A stretch of 64,000 nt of DNA from Synechococcus sp. UW179A (GCF_900473965.1 NZ_UCNJ01000012.1:372001-436000), one strand, 5' to 3'; counted from the first letter of the stretch, positions 25,827-36,742 are shown. The notes: a model not told the origin generated them from the letters alone. Program-made: numbers and translations.

Positions 25827-26450
25827 TCAGCCCTCACGGTTATCTTCTTGTTGATCGTTGTGTTCTTGCTCGTCGTGTTCGTCTTGAGGGTTGGCCACTT
25901 CCAGCTGATGACGAGTGAGCTCAACTGAACAGGACTCGATGAGGTCTGCTGCCAGATCCTGTTCTTCTCCCTCAAGTCGAAGATCCTGAGAGATCGGTGC
26001 TTCTGGGCAACTGATGGCGGCTACCTGCTGCAGGGCATTGGTGATGGCGGAGAGATCGTTTTGCCAGGTGACTGCCAACCCCTCGATCTCGGCAAGCACT
26101 TCAGGACTGGCAGCTTTGATGCCAGAAGCGGCATTCATCCGAGCAGCAATCCGCCGCTCATCCCAGACAGAGGCACCGACCAAGTGTGCTGCATGAAGGG
26201 TGGCCAGGGAACTGATTGCTTCGGCCTTGAGAGTTTTGACTGAGCGGCTGATCACACGTTGATCCAGCGATAACGGTTCCACCGAAGGCAGATCAGCAGC
26301 ATCCGCCGAAGCCGTATTGGTGAGGGATTCGCCCTGCTGTTGTGGTTCCAACCGCAGCGGCATCTCCTCAAGTTCATCGGAATTGACAGGTGGTGCGATG
26401 CGGCATGCAGCTCGAATCAAGAAATCAGCAAAGCGTTCTCTCAAGCTCAT
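25827..26450 (-). CDS. Conserved hypothetical protein
   Basis: A 207-residue acidic protein. It opens with a basic amphipathic segment MSLRERFADFLIRAACRIAP, then a low-complexity linker, a helical middle part (RSVKTLKAEAISSLATLHAA, RRIAARMNAASG) and a strongly acidic, His/Asp/Glu/Gln-rich tail (PQDEHDEQEHNDQQED). The family is unknown to me. It is divergent from the DOMON-like gene, with about 145 bases between. ATG start at 26450. Likely a real gene because the coding pattern and composition match the surrounding core genome. Confidence 0.6.
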   Translation of the reverse strand: MSLRERFADFLIRAACRIAPPVNSDELEEMPLRLEPQQQGESLTNTASADAADLPSVEPLSLDQRVISRSVKTLKAEAISSLATLHAAHLVGASVWDERRIAARMNAASGIKAASPEVLAEIEGLAVTWQNDLSAITNALQQVAAISCPEAPISQDLRLEGEEQDLAADLIESCSVELTRHQLEVANPQDEHDEQEHNDQQEDNREG

Positions 26451-26596
26451 GTTTGATCAGCTACCCCTGCTCCATTCTGACTCTGCACCTAGTCTGCGAA
26501 TCTCAACAGGCCGGACTTCACCACTCAACAGTGACCACGAGACAAGCCATCAGTCGCAGAGCTCAGCTCAGAACTGCCTGGAGTGGGATTTAGGGA

Positions 26597-27172
26597 ATGG
26601 GACGACACCCGGTGATGGTGAGGCAAGTGTGCCCACTGATTCCCTTTGACCTTGATCAGTGTCCAGCGGTGCTTGCCATGGCGGAGTTTGTCTGGAAAGA
26701 AAATGCTCCTCTTGAACTGAACTTCAGCCTTAGCCCGAAGTTGCCCGAAAGCTCCATCAATTGCCTATCGCTGAACAGTGGGAAGACAAAAACTTCAGCG
26801 CAGAGACTGGACAATCTCTGGAGCCATACCTGTTTCGAAGCCTTTCTCGCTCGTCCTGGTGAGCCAGGGTACTGGGAGATGAATGTCTCTCCGAACGGAG
26901 ACTGGAACCTCTATCAGTTCAGCGATTACCGCACAGGTGGAAAAGCGGATCCTCTGGCAGAGGCACCTGAGGTGAGCTTCAGCATTGATCGTGTTGGTTG
27001 TCGCTGCACGATTCGGATTTCACTGAAGCCATGGTGGGAGCACACAGAGATGCCTGAAATCGCACTTACCATGGTTCTTGAAGACCAAAACGGTTGCCTG
27101 AGTTATTGGGCTCTGAACCATCCGGGAGACAAGCCAGACTTCCATGATCGAAGGGGTTTTCTGCATTGGTGA
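26597..27172 (+). CDS. DOMON-like (CBM9-like) domain protein
   Basis: A 191-residue protein made of one beta-rich DOMON-like domain. The conserved block is RLDNLWSHTCFEAFLARPG (about 71-89), then GYWEMNVSPNGDWNLYQFSD and YRTGG; the C-terminus has YWALNHPGDKPDFHDRRGF. Proteins of this sort occur widely in cyanobacteria and proteobacteria, and no specific ligand is known to me; related domains bind carbohydrates or heme. Two possible ATG starts exist (26597 and 26615). The stop codon overlaps the start of the transglycosylase gene (GTGA), so the two are probably co-transcribed. Confidence 0.75.
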   Translation: MGRHPVMVRQVCPLIPFDLDQCPAVLAMAEFVWKENAPLELNFSLSPKLPESSINCLSLNSGKTKTSAQRLDNLWSHTCFEAFLARPGEPGYWEMNVSPNGDWNLYQFSDYRTGGKADPLAEAPEVSFSIDRVGCRCTIRISLKPWWEHTEMPEIALTMVLEDQNGCLSYWALNHPGDKPDFHDRRGFLHW

Positions 27173-28158
27173 ACAGTCGTCTGCGTTACACCAGGGTCTG
27201 GGTGCGTTGTCTTTTAAGCATCCCTGTCTTGCTCAGTCCGATCACAGTGGCTTGCAAGACGATTGAAAGCACCGACACAGCTGAAGTTCAGACGCCGAGC
27301 AAAGCAACAAGCCCGAACCTGCCAAACCGGACAGACCTGTCCATCGCACCGAATGGTCGGCACTACCCGCTGATGCCGGAAGAGCCGAATGAAATCGCCG
27401 AGCTGATTGGCGAGATCGAGGCCGCTGTGCTCACTCCGCAGTTGACCGAACAAAACCTCGCTGCACTTGCCCATCAGCAGCAGGTGATCTACAGGGTTCT
27501 GTCCAAGAACAAAGCACTGAGTCAGGACGTTCGGGCTCAACTGGATCCTCGCTGGCACTGGGTCTTTGACCAGCACATCGCAGCTCGCAGAGAATTCCTG
27601 GCGATGCACCGAGGCCCTGCGTCGTCCACACTGCCGGCCTGGAGGATCAATCCTCCAGCACCAGCAGATCAATTACTTAAGGCTTACCGCAGTGCGTCGG
27701 CAGCCACGGGAATCGACTGGACCGTATTGGCCGCAGTAAATCTGGTGGAAACAGGAATGGGGCGCATCGATGGCGTCTCTGTTGCCAATGCACAGGGACC
27801 AATGCAGTTTCTACCCACCACATGGTCAGAGCAAGGCATCGGGAATGGTGGCAATATCCGCGACCCATGGGATTCCATTCATGCTGCTGCTCGCTATCTG
27901 GTCCGGCGTGGAGGTCTCAAAGACATTCGCCGCGGCTTGTGGGGCTACAACAACAGCGACCACTACGGCAGGGCCGTGCTTCATTACGCGGCACTTCTCG
28001 AGCAAGAACCACTGACCTACAGGAGTCTTCACCAATGGCAGATCCATTACGCCTCTTCCGCTGGTGACCTCTGGCTGCATGAGGGTTATGAGCAACAACA
28101 GCCGATTGCGGTGAACGACTACTTACGAGGAAACCGCCACAGCGCACCGCCGATCTGA
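27169..28158 (+). CDS. Lipoprotein lytic transglycosylase (SLT domain)
   Basis: About 329 residues from a GTG at 27169 that overlaps the previous stop codon. A signal region RVWVRCLLSIPVLLSPITVAC ends at a lipobox-like Cys, so the protein is probably a membrane-anchored lipoprotein. The catalytic SLT-type domain is in the second half: AAVNLVETGMGRI contains the expected acidic residue, followed by ANAQGPMQFLPTTWSEQGIG and RDPWDSIHAAARYLVRRGG. It would cleave peptidoglycan glycan strands in the periplasm during wall remodelling. The family is well conserved in cyanobacteria. Confidence 0.85.
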   Translation: MNSRLRYTRVWVRCLLSIPVLLSPITVACKTIESTDTAEVQTPSKATSPNLPNRTDLSIAPNGRHYPLMPEEPNEIAELIGEIEAAVLTPQLTEQNLAALAHQQQVIYRVLSKNKALSQDVRAQLDPRWHWVFDQHIAARREFLAMHRGPASSTLPAWRINPPAPADQLLKAYRSASAATGIDWTVLAAVNLVETGMGRIDGVSVANAQGPMQFLPTTWSEQGIGNGGNIRDPWDSIHAAARYLVRRGGLKDIRRGLWGYNNSDHYGRAVLHYAALLEQEPLTYRSLHQWQIHYASSAGDLWLHEGYEQQQPIAVNDYLRGNRHSAPPI

Positions 28159-28225
28159 GAACGATCCACCCTGGTCTTTCATCCCCTGGCATCTACGCTT
28201 CGGGAATTAGGACTCAACAAGCTGC

Positions 28226-28903
28226 GTGGCAAAAGAACTTACCCATCGCGCCAATGAACTAGCTGGACTTGGCTGGTCTGCTGACGATGTGAATCGCTAC
28301 GCGGAACTCTGGGAGTATCGGCAGCGCTGGGGAGCTATGAACCTGGAACGAGAGGACCGTCTTTTTCTGCGTAAAGCCGAAGCGGCCTTGCCTGTTCTGG
28401 CGACTGGCAAAGCTGCGGTCAAAAAGAACACACAAGACAAGTCCTATTACCGCTGGCTGCGTTTCCACCTCGATGCCATGAGCACGGCACAGTCCCAGAT
28501 GGATCTCCCTGAAGGATCCCAAGGAGCGTGGGCCATTCTCCTGGAAGAAGAGCTGCGTCTTCTGGATCACTATCAGCCGGTCCTGGGGCTTCCAGACACC
28601 ATCAAGGCCAAAAGCTTCGATGCATTCCGAGAGCAGATGGCTGAACAAGCATCTGCTCTGGAAAGCACAGAAATGCAATTACGCAGCCATGATTTTCAGG
28701 CCGCGCTAACGGAACTCAAGGAGAAAGAGAACAGCAAGTGGCGTCATCTACGCGAGCAGGGCGGAGAACAGCCCTACCCGGTACTACTAGGCAGCACAGT
28801 CGATTCCTTCCGCAGCGAAGTGCGCAGCAAATTGACACCGCTACTGCGACAGACCCTTCCCTCGCTCGCAGAAACAGACAAACCTGATCCAGACGGGGGC
28901 TGA
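28226..28903 (+). CDS. Conserved hypothetical protein
   Basis: A 225-residue, largely helical, charged protein starting at a GTG. It has the opening WSADDVNRYAELWEYRQRWG and long Glu/Lys/Leu-rich helices without membrane segments. I do not recognise the family or its function; it appears to be a conserved picocyanobacterial protein. It lies between the transglycosylase gene and metY on the same strand, with 67 and 52 bases of spacing, so it could share transcripts with either. No regulatory element such as a SAM riboswitch is visible in the short gap before metY. Confidence 0.6.
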   Translation: MAKELTHRANELAGLGWSADDVNRYAELWEYRQRWGAMNLEREDRLFLRKAEAALPVLATGKAAVKKNTQDKSYYRWLRFHLDAMSTAQSQMDLPEGSQGAWAILLEEELRLLDHYQPVLGLPDTIKAKSFDAFREQMAEQASALESTEMQLRSHDFQAALTELKEKENSKWRHLREQGGEQPYPVLLGSTVDSFRSEVRSKLTPLLRQTLPSLAETDKPDPDGG

Positions 28904-28934
28904 GGTCGCTCGATCTCCGCAACGCTAGAAATAA

Positions 28935-30284
<1,350 letters not shown>

Positions 30285-30300
30285 TCGGAGAAGTTGTGAC

Positions 30301-31194
30301 ATGGCTCTGATTCTTCCAGCCAACTATCACAAGATCACAGCTGTTGAGCGAAATCGCATTTCCTGGATCAAACCAGAACAGGCAGAACGTCAGGACATCC
30401 GACCATTAAGGATCGGAATCTTGAACATTATGCCGCTTGGAAAACAGTACGAATTTAACCTGTTACATCCACTAGGACTTTCGGTGCTTCAGATCGAACC
30501 AATTTGGATTCGTCTGCAGAACCATGCTTATAAAAGCTGGGATAAATCACACCTCGATGAGTTGTATCAGAGTTGGGAAGAGGCCAATGCCAAAGGGCCT
30601 CTGGATGGTTTGATTATCACAGGCGCACCGGTTGAACACCTTCATTTTGAGGAAGTCACGTACTGGTCGGAATTTGTAAACCTCGTTAATGAGGCTCGTG
30701 TCAGCTGCGCTAGCACCCTGGGCTTGTGTTGGGCGGGATTTGCTCTGGCTTATCTGGCTGGAGTGAGGAAAGTGGCACTGCAACAAAAACTATTTGGGGT
30801 GTTTCCAATGCGCAGCCTTGTGCCAGGGCATTCGCTAATGGGAACTCAAAATGATCAATTTCTCTGTCCACAAAGTCGCTACGCAACACTGCCAGATACT
30901 GCTATGGAGGCAGCCCAACGTCAGGGACGTCTACGTTTATTGGCACATGGAGAGTCTGTTGGCTACACAATTTTCGAAACCCCCGATCAACGACAGCTCA
31001 TGCACCTTGGACATCCCGAATACAACGTTGACAGAATTCTTGCTGAAATGGAAAGAGACAAAGCCCGGGGTGATGTTCCACCGCCACAAAACTTCGACGC
31101 TGATCAACCTCAAACTTTATGGAGATCTCACCGAAACCTACTCTTTCAACAATGGCTGTGGTTCTGTTATCAACGCGTTAGTTTCCAAGCTTAA
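30301..31194 (+). CDS. metA: Homoserine O-acyltransferase (MetA type)
   Basis: A 297-residue enzyme from the ATG at 30301, which follows a GGAG ribosome site; the longer open frame (from 30226) overlaps metY and is not real. It has PLRIGILNIMPLGKQYEFNLLHPLG split by normal family spacing, the nucleophile region ASTLGLCWAGFALAYL and the catalytic His segment LMHLGHPEYN. It acylates homoserine. The pairing with an O-acetylhomoserine sulfhydrylase suggests acetyl-CoA as donor, although sequence alone cannot separate acetyl from succinyl donors here. It is the second gene of the met pair. Confidence 0.9.
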   Translation: MALILPANYHKITAVERNRISWIKPEQAERQDIRPLRIGILNIMPLGKQYEFNLLHPLGLSVLQIEPIWIRLQNHAYKSWDKSHLDELYQSWEEANAKGPLDGLIITGAPVEHLHFEEVTYWSEFVNLVNEARVSCASTLGLCWAGFALAYLAGVRKVALQQKLFGVFPMRSLVPGHSLMGTQNDQFLCPQSRYATLPDTAMEAAQRQGRLRLLAHGESVGYTIFETPDQRQLMHLGHPEYNVDRILAEMERDKARGDVPPPQNFDADQPQTLWRSHRNLLFQQWLWFCYQRVSFQA

Positions 31195-31212
31195 TGATAT
31201 CAAACAAGAGCC

Positions 31213-31455
31213 ATGCATCCTCTTGAAACCTTTGGTCAATGGCGTAGACGATGGTTAGGTTGGCTTCCCAATCAAAAACGGTGGGAACGTTCAGGTACAG
31301 ACATTGCACCAAGGCCACAGGACGATTGGTTGTTAGAACCTGTCAGTCAACAAGAAGCGTCAGCCCTATTTCCTCATCTGAGTAAGGAAAAAGCTGTCCT
31401 TCAATACCAAAAAATAAGACTCCAATTGCGTGAACAGACTAAGAGAGGATACTGA
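31213..31455 (+). CDS. Small hypothetical protein after metA
   Basis: An 80-residue, Trp/Arg-rich protein: MHPLETFGQWRRRWLGWLPN, with the tail EKAVLQYQKIRLQLREQTK. It starts 18 bases after the metA stop on the same strand, so it could be the third gene of that operon. I do not recognise it. Base composition falls towards AT just after it, and the following 31456-31828 stretch has no gene that I can support. Confidence 0.5.
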   Translation: MHPLETFGQWRRRWLGWLPNQKRWERSGTDIAPRPQDDWLLEPVSQQEASALFPHLSKEKAVLQYQKIRLQLREQTKRGY

Positions 31456-31828
31456 CCAGAAACAGAGCTAACAGACGACAATTGAAGTAATTGATAGAGC
31501 TCAAACAACGTAGAACACAACCAATAAGCTGAAACAACAAAGACGAAGAGCCACTCATATTGAGAAGCTGAGTCTAAGCGTAATCAACAGAATAACAATA
31601 ATAAGCTGAAAATTATTAAGACAGACTTTTCGGAAAATGTATAATATCAATTGTTCGGTCAAAGAATACAGTTCTGAATGATTGCTTTGATACGTCAAGA
31701 GCGGCAACATCAAACACAGAGCAGAGTTTGAACGTTCGGATGGGCCCTTGAAGGCCAAGATGTAGTCTCGGTTTCAACCCCATCAGTCAAACTCACGGCT
31801 ACTGGATTGAATTCGCCATAATCTTGCA

Positions 31829-32371
31829 ATGAAAAATTTGTTCCTGAAATTTCTTGGCCCACTGCTTGCTATTGCCGGCGTGCTTGGGTTAACAGGCTCC
31901 TCCATTCTCTGGAATTTCCAGGGTCGTGCCCTGGGAATTCCCGCGACAGTGCTTTCACTAATGCTACTTGGAGTGGGAGTTGTTCTATTGCGCCCCCTAC
32001 AACCTGCGGCGTCAGCAGAAGCAATTGAAACCATTGAATCCACAGCGCTCGAGATTGACACCGCGGTTGCCACAAACGAAACCAGCGAACATCAAGGGGT
32101 TCAGATCAATGAATCATCCAAATTTGAAACAGGAACCATCGAAGCTGACTCCGATGAATCGTTGTCAACCACTCAATCATCGTTGACCATTGCTGAAGCG
32201 ATCGCTGCGGAACTTGCCGCAGCGGAAGCAGAAAAACCTGATGTGGTCCTCGTGAATTTTGCTCCGGATGCCTTGAGCCCTGGAAATTCGATTCGATCCA
32301 ACAAGCGTGTACCGGGACGCAATTTATCTGGTTTCAGAATGATGGCTTCTGATCTCTTCAAATCGAACTGA
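31829..32371 (+). CDS. Hypothetical membrane protein
   Basis: A 180-residue protein with two N-terminal membrane segments, FLGPLLAIAGVLGLTGSSIL and ATVLSLMLLGVGVVLL, then a long acidic, Ser/Thr/Glu-rich region and a short C-terminal segment NLSGFRMMASDLFKSN. The acidic part includes an Ala-rich helix AEAIAAELAAAEAE. No known family. A plausible orphan of picocyanobacteria. It stands alone in the AT-rich area. Confidence 0.55.
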   Translation: MKNLFLKFLGPLLAIAGVLGLTGSSILWNFQGRALGIPATVLSLMLLGVGVVLLRPLQPAASAEAIETIESTALEIDTAVATNETSEHQGVQINESSKFETGTIEADSDESLSTTQSSLTIAEAIAAELAAAEAEKPDVVLVNFAPDALSPGNSIRSNKRVPGRNLSGFRMMASDLFKSN

Positions 32372-32485
32372 TTCATTTTTAATTGATTAGCTCGTCGAAA
32401 AAAACTAAACTTTTATTTGAGTTATTTCCAAAAATTAAAATTTTATTGTTTTTAATTCTATTTTATAATTATAATCATTCAAGCT

Positions 32486-33001
32486 TCATTGGCAGTACTT
32501 TCTTAAGAATGTTAGTGACTGTTCATCTCCAAGCTCAATAGCGCGGTTCCAATCGAGGCATGCACGTTGAAGATCATTAGACATTTCCATTGCCATTCCG
32601 TGGTTAAAGTAAGCAGTACCATCGTCGGGATTCATCTGTATAGCAACATCAAAGTCGAGAATGGCTCCAGAAAGATCTCCAGAACGCGCTTTTGCAATTC
32701 CACGATTCGAATAGGATTCAGTGCGACTTGAATCCAGCTCAATAGATTTGCTGTAATCTATAATTGAACCTTCAAAATCACCATATTTTGCCTTAGCTAC
32801 ACCACGATATTGATATGCAGATGAATTGGTTGGATCGAGTTCGAGTGCCTTATTAAATTCAATTAGAGCACCTCTATAATCTCCGGATTCAGATTTCTCC
32901 ACTCCAGCTTGCAAATAGGAATCAACACTCGCAGCAAAACACGGTGGCACAAGAGCTAACAAACAAACCATTAACGAAACAACAATGACTCGAATGAACA
33001 T
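32486..33001 (-). CDS. Secreted TPR-repeat protein
   Basis: A 171-residue protein with a signal peptide (MFIRVIVVSLMVCLLALVPP ending CFAA) followed by four tetratricopeptide repeats. The repeats are easy to see: SGDYRGALIEFNKALELDP, YGDFEGSIIDYSKSIELD, SGDLSGAILDFDVAIQMNP and a final one in NDLQRACLDWNRAIELGD. TPR proteins of this size act as periplasmic or thylakoid-lumen scaffolds for protein-protein contacts; the partner is unknown. It is transcribed alone on the minus strand. Confidence 0.8.
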   Translation of the reverse strand: MFIRVIVVSLMVCLLALVPPCFAASVDSYLQAGVEKSESGDYRGALIEFNKALELDPTNSSAYQYRGVAKAKYGDFEGSIIDYSKSIELDSSRTESYSNRGIAKARSGDLSGAILDFDVAIQMNPDDGTAYFNHGMAMEMSNDLQRACLDWNRAIELGDEQSLTFLRKYCQ

Positions 33002-33587
33002 TTGCTGATAAGACTCAGTCTATACAGCGTAGTCGCCAGGATCAAGAGAGTAAACAATCAATCACTGAAAAACACCATCCCAGTAACCATCGTTTCGTGC
33101 TGGGGGTTGGGATCTGGAACAAAACAACATTCATAGAGTCGTTTTCAAAACAATGCTAGAAGATAGTCAGGCTAAAAAAGAACGACTAGCGTTCGGTTTT
33201 AGAGACATCTGACGACAAGAGCTAGCTTCCTCGGAGAAGCTTGTGAGATGGATTGTTATGGAATTGGTGAAAATCGATGCTTCTCTGAACAGCGAACTCC
33301 AAGTGACAGTCTCTGGACATCCCCCCAAACCAACTCATGACTGACTGGAATGGATCACCTGGTGCAGTTGTCACACCACCCAAATCGTTAAAGCAGTCTC
33401 GATGCATGATCAGATAGCCAGAACCAGTGAACCAAAAATCTTACAAAAATGCCGCGAGACTGGTGGAGCGACGAACACTTTAAAATTTAAGGGAGATTAC
33501 AAGGTAATGCTATCAATGTTTAAATTAACGACCATTAAATATAACGATAAATAATAAATAATACCTGATGATGCAGCATCCAAACGA
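33002..33587. other. Intergenic region, possible small remnant
   Basis: About 590 AT-rich bases. A 61-codon minus-strand frame (33222-33407, ATG start) has protein-like sequence (DPFQSVMSWFGGMSRDC) and could be a gene fragment, but I cannot assign it. An imperfect AGCTTC/GAAGCT hairpin lies at about 33225-33242. Nothing else is seen. Confidence 0.4.
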
Positions 33588-34022
33588 TCAAGCTTGGGTT
33601 ATCGGCTCTTGATCAATCAATACTAATTTCCAATCATTCGGATCATACTCACCATCACCAAACATAATATTGGAAGCTTCATCAAAACAAGATGCTTCGA
33701 CCTCAACCGTTCTTTTTATTTTCTGATTCAAGAAAGAGTAAATATGACCTTCCTCGTAATAAGCAAATGGCTTAGATGGCATCTTTGAATCAGGAAGCCA
33801 ATCGTCTTGCTCAATGATTTTCTGTGTGACCTCTTCGATCATTTTCAAAGAATCGATATCACCATCTTCGAAATATCCTTGCCAGCTCATCTCTACCCAC
33901 TTTCCATTGTCCTCCATGTAAAGAATGTAAGTCTGATCATTGGCAGACTCTCTCATCAAGCAAAAATTTTCACCTGAAAATCCAAATTCAGCTGACTGAA
34001 GCTTATTGTTATTGGCCATCAT
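33588..34022 (-). CDS. Hypothetical protein
   Basis: A 144-residue acidic soluble protein with two adjacent ATG codons at its start (34022 and 34019). It contains QTYILYMEDNGKWVEMSWQG and a C-terminal segment ASCFDEASNIMFGDGEYDPN. I do not recognise a family. It has an even, convincing coding pattern, but no neighbours that hint at function. The following 34023-34538 region (about 500 bases) holds no gene that I can support. Confidence 0.5.
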   Translation of the reverse strand: MMANNNKLQSAEFGFSGENFCLMRESANDQTYILYMEDNGKWVEMSWQGYFEDGDIDSLKMIEEVTQKIIEQDDWLPDSKMPSKPFAYYEEGHIYSFLNQKIKRTVEVEASCFDEASNIMFGDGEYDPNDWKLVLIDQEPITQA

Positions 34023-34538
34023 AAAACTCCGATATCATATTCTACAAGTCATTAACACAATGCAAGTTATATCATCGTCCAGTATTAAAACTGAAACGAG
34101 CAAGACGACTCATTGACCAGCAAACCACAGAACAGACATCTCGCATTATTGCATCATGTCAGCCGAGGGCATTTACTGAGTATTGGAGACGAATGTTAAT
34201 TTAGCATGACCTTGCTTGATTAAGCATTCCATAGTGCTCAAATCTAATTTGCATTTGAAAATAAAACACGGCGTAATTAAGATAATAATTTATACATTTT
34301 CTTCCTCAACAAATTGGCCAGGGTAGAGCTCGTCAATGAACTACTTCAAAACTTAGAGCACGCGATCAAAACAAACTAAAATATAGCAAAATTAAATAGC
34401 ATTAGCAGACTTGTGCGCTTGGTCATGACTTGGAACAACACCAACGATTCCATCGCAACAGTAGCTATAAAAACAGTATGCTCATCCACTAGAAGCACCA
34501 TCTTAGGTCTTCAAATCCTCTTTTGAATACAAGAACCC

Positions 34539-34766
34539 ATGGCAGATTCAAATTTGAAACGAGCCTGCTACGTTGTAAACCTCAGCGATGGTAATCTCCT
34601 AATTGAAGTCAATAGCTTTGAGACTCACGCCGAAGCGTTAGAACAGTTCAATCAAATCATTAAAATGGGTTCTTTTGGTCGATGGAAAGAAGCCTACTTA
34701 GAGGGCAAAGACCGAGCAGGTGAATTCGTCGATGTGTATTCAGTTCATTACTTTGACCGAAACTAG
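34539..34766 (+). CDS. Small hypothetical protein
   Basis: A 75-residue protein with a compact alpha/beta pattern: KRACYVVNLSDGNLLIEVNS, then THAEALEQFNQIIKMGSFGR and EFVDVYSVHYFDRN. ATG start. I do not recognise it. It lies ahead of another small gene on the same strand, about 220 bases away. Coding support is moderate. Confidence 0.5.
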   Translation: MADSNLKRACYVVNLSDGNLLIEVNSFETHAEALEQFNQIIKMGSFGRWKEAYLEGKDRAGEFVDVYSVHYFDRN

Positions 34767-34985
34767 CCAACTCTGATACCTCACCTGAGACGTGAAGAAG
34801 ATTTGATGCAGAGTCAGCTACGCAGGAACTCATTTTATCAGGTGCTTTCGCTGATATAACTCAACATCGCCTTAAACACATGCTTCATTCCCCCAATAGA
34901 GCTAATCGTAATGTTGTTTTTGGTACGAATGGGGGAGGACAGGGTAAACGCCTGAGCTGATACTGAAGCCAATGGAGGCTTTAGT

Positions 34986-35207
34986 GTGCTGACCGACTGG
35001 TACTGGTATAAAGATCTAACTGACGAACAAAGGAGTTTGTATGAGGAGCTAGTTCAGATCGACACAGAGGTTTATTTAAGTCCTCACGACTGTAAGCAAC
35101 TCGTGAAGGGTCTAACACGAATCGGAATCAAAACACCTAGGCAACTCAGAGAGTGGTTTAGAGCCTTAGCCGAAGCAGAAGTAGAAGTAGAAGTAGAAGA
35201 CAATTAA
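34986..35207 (+). CDS. Small hypothetical protein with acidic repeat tail
   Basis: A 73-residue protein from a GTG start. It opens MLTDWYWYKDLTDEQRSLYE, has a helical middle (GLTRIGIKTPRQLREWFRAL) and ends in a Glu-Val repeat tail (AEAEVEVEVEDN). Unknown family. It stands about 110 bases before the first Nif11-leader gene on the same strand, without overlap. Confidence 0.45.
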   Translation: MLTDWYWYKDLTDEQRSLYEELVQIDTEVYLSPHDCKQLVKGLTRIGIKTPRQLREWFRALAEAEVEVEVEDN

Positions 35208-35313
35208 CTAAAATTAGAGATAAGTCTCAACTGAACCCCCATCGGCTTAGTGATGATCAAACAAAGACTTTAATACACACCATTACTCTTACTGCTGCAC
35301 AACCTTGCCACCG

Positions 35314-35601
35314 ATGCCAGAAGAGCAACTCAAAGCCTTCCTTGAAAAAGTTAAAGCCAGTATAGAATTACAGGAGAAGCTCAAGGCAGCAAAGTCACCT
35401 GAAGATGTTGTGGGCATTGCTAAGGAACATGGCTATGAATTAACTGCTGATAAGGTCGACCAGCTCTCAGATTGGGAACTAGAAGGTTTTTCCGGGGGCG
35501 GATGGCATCATGGCATCGGTCCAGGCGGATATCCGGGTGCTTACGCATCGCATGGGGGTGAATTCGCAGTGTGTGCAACACCTCTGACTGTTGTAAATTG
35601 A
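35314..35601 (+). CDS. Nif11-leader RiPP precursor 1
   Basis: A 95-residue precursor from the ATG at 35314. The leader MPEEQLKAFLEKVKASIELQ continues with the KSPEDVVGIAKEHGYELTAD pattern and ends WELEGFSGG, as in prochlorosin-type (ProcA) precursors. The proposed core is Gly/His/Tyr-rich (GWHHGIGPGGYPGAYASHGG) and ends EFAVCATPLTVVN, with a single Cys, so at most one thioether ring could form. Unlike the other Nif11 genes, no TGCTATAA box lies 30 bases upstream. Its modifying enzyme (a ProcM-type LanM) is not in the window. Confidence 0.82.
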   Translation: MPEEQLKAFLEKVKASIELQEKLKAAKSPEDVVGIAKEHGYELTADKVDQLSDWELEGFSGGGWHHGIGPGGYPGAYASHGGEFAVCATPLTVVN

Positions 35602-35641
35602 CTGATATTAAAAGAAAAAGCTCACAAATAAGTCTCCAATA

Positions 35642-35665
35642 CCTGGGACAATTGAGCGCAGTTGA
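35642..35665 (+). promoter_or_regulatory. Orphan copy of the Nif11 upstream box
   Basis: The sequence CCTGGGACAATTGAGCGCAG matches the box found 83 bases before several Nif11-leader genes (CCTGGCACGATTGAGCGCAG form). Here no precursor follows at the expected distance, so the gene was probably lost. The rest of 35602-36068 has no supported gene. Confidence 0.5.
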
Positions 35666-36137
35666 GCAGTAATCAGGCAAGTTAAAGCTTTGCTCAACTT
35701 GGCGGTGAATTGTTCTGAGCCATTCACCAGAAGCCCGCCAGAACCCCTTGGGGTCTGCACCGGGGCTATGTAGCAGGGTTCCACAGAGGGTTGTAAGCTT
35801 GAACGAGTGGAGGGGGCATTACCCCAAAAATCCACTGCTTGGAACCAAAACATCTTCAGTAACACCCACCAATAGCTTTCCCTAATGGGCAGATGTAGAA
35901 ACAGGTACAGAACCCGAGGCCGTAGGCTATCCGGAAAATATTTTGTATCGCCCATGTACTCCGATCAATTAGCAATCATTGATGGAGAAAATTTATCGAC
36001 AGGCTGATTCAATAACTGGAGAGACTATTGGTAACTGATGGGAAACAACAGATCCATGGCAAAGGGAATTGGATTCAGCAGTGCTTGGTTGGCTCAAAGA
36101 GCATCATGTCGAGCGACTTAGAGACGGTTATTTTGAT

Positions 36138-36440
36138 ATGAGTGAAGCGAATTCCTTAACTGGCGAGGCAGCTGATTATATGGCGGTCAACAACACCGGT
36201 GGAACTGAGCACATGGAATTCTCCCATGAAAATGTTTCTGACAACAACCTTGACCTGAATTTCATGACTGAGCCCGTAGAATTCACTCCACTTGAGGCTA
36301 ACTTCGCAGTTCCATTACTTACTGATCAGCTTGCAATGAGAGATCAAACAGAGTCTGTTGTAGTCAACGAAACCTGTCGGCTGGTGAATAACCCCAGAAC
36401 AGAAATGAGCTTCATGGTTTGCGAGCAACACATCGACTAG
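36138..36440 (+). CDS. Hypothetical protein
   Basis: A 100-residue acidic protein counted from the ATG at 36138; the open frame continues upstream to a TTG at 36069, which would add 23 residues. It reads MSEANSLTGEAADYMAVNN at the start and contains several short acidic segments (VEFTPLEANFAVPLLTDQLA). I recognise no domain. It is neither Nif11- nor NHLP-like, yet lies among the small peptide genes. The spacer 36441-36680 after it shows nothing identifiable. Confidence 0.4.
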   Translation: MSEANSLTGEAADYMAVNNTGGTEHMEFSHENVSDNNLDLNFMTEPVEFTPLEANFAVPLLTDQLAMRDQTESVVVNETCRLVNNPRTEMSFMVCEQHID

Positions 36441-36679
36441 TGGTTACGGAGAAGTCCACGTAAAGGTCCTGTCAAACGAAAGGTTTTGCTGCCTTTCATC
36501 CATCAAGAGGTTCTTAATTTCAAATCAGGCTCTCCAACAATTCAGCCTTATAACCTAAGCAGGAACCACAAAGCGAGTCACTTGTGGATCTTTCACATCC
36601 TCTCCCCCCATTCAACTATGACCACAACAGTGAGGATCAGAGAGCCAGCAGGGCAAAGAACATATTGAATAAAAAAAAT

Positions 36680-36721
36680 TTGTTACTTCGCGATAACAAA
36701 ATAATCATTAATTGCTATAAA
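36680..36721 (+). promoter_or_regulatory. Promoter region of the RTX-like gene
   Basis: The -10-like element TGCTATAAA (36713-36721) begins exactly 30 bases before the ATG, the same distance as in the Nif11 genes. Just upstream is an inverted repeat, TTGTTA (36680-36685) and TAACAA (36694-36699), a possible regulator site. Confidence 0.45.
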
Positions 36722-36742
36722 TAAATCAACTATTAATGTATC

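Noticed and set aside
35608..35955. 115-codon minus-strand frame after Nif11 precursor 1
   Set aside because: Its 3' half is the reverse of the repeated Nif11 upstream box, so it is a shadow of regulatory sequence.
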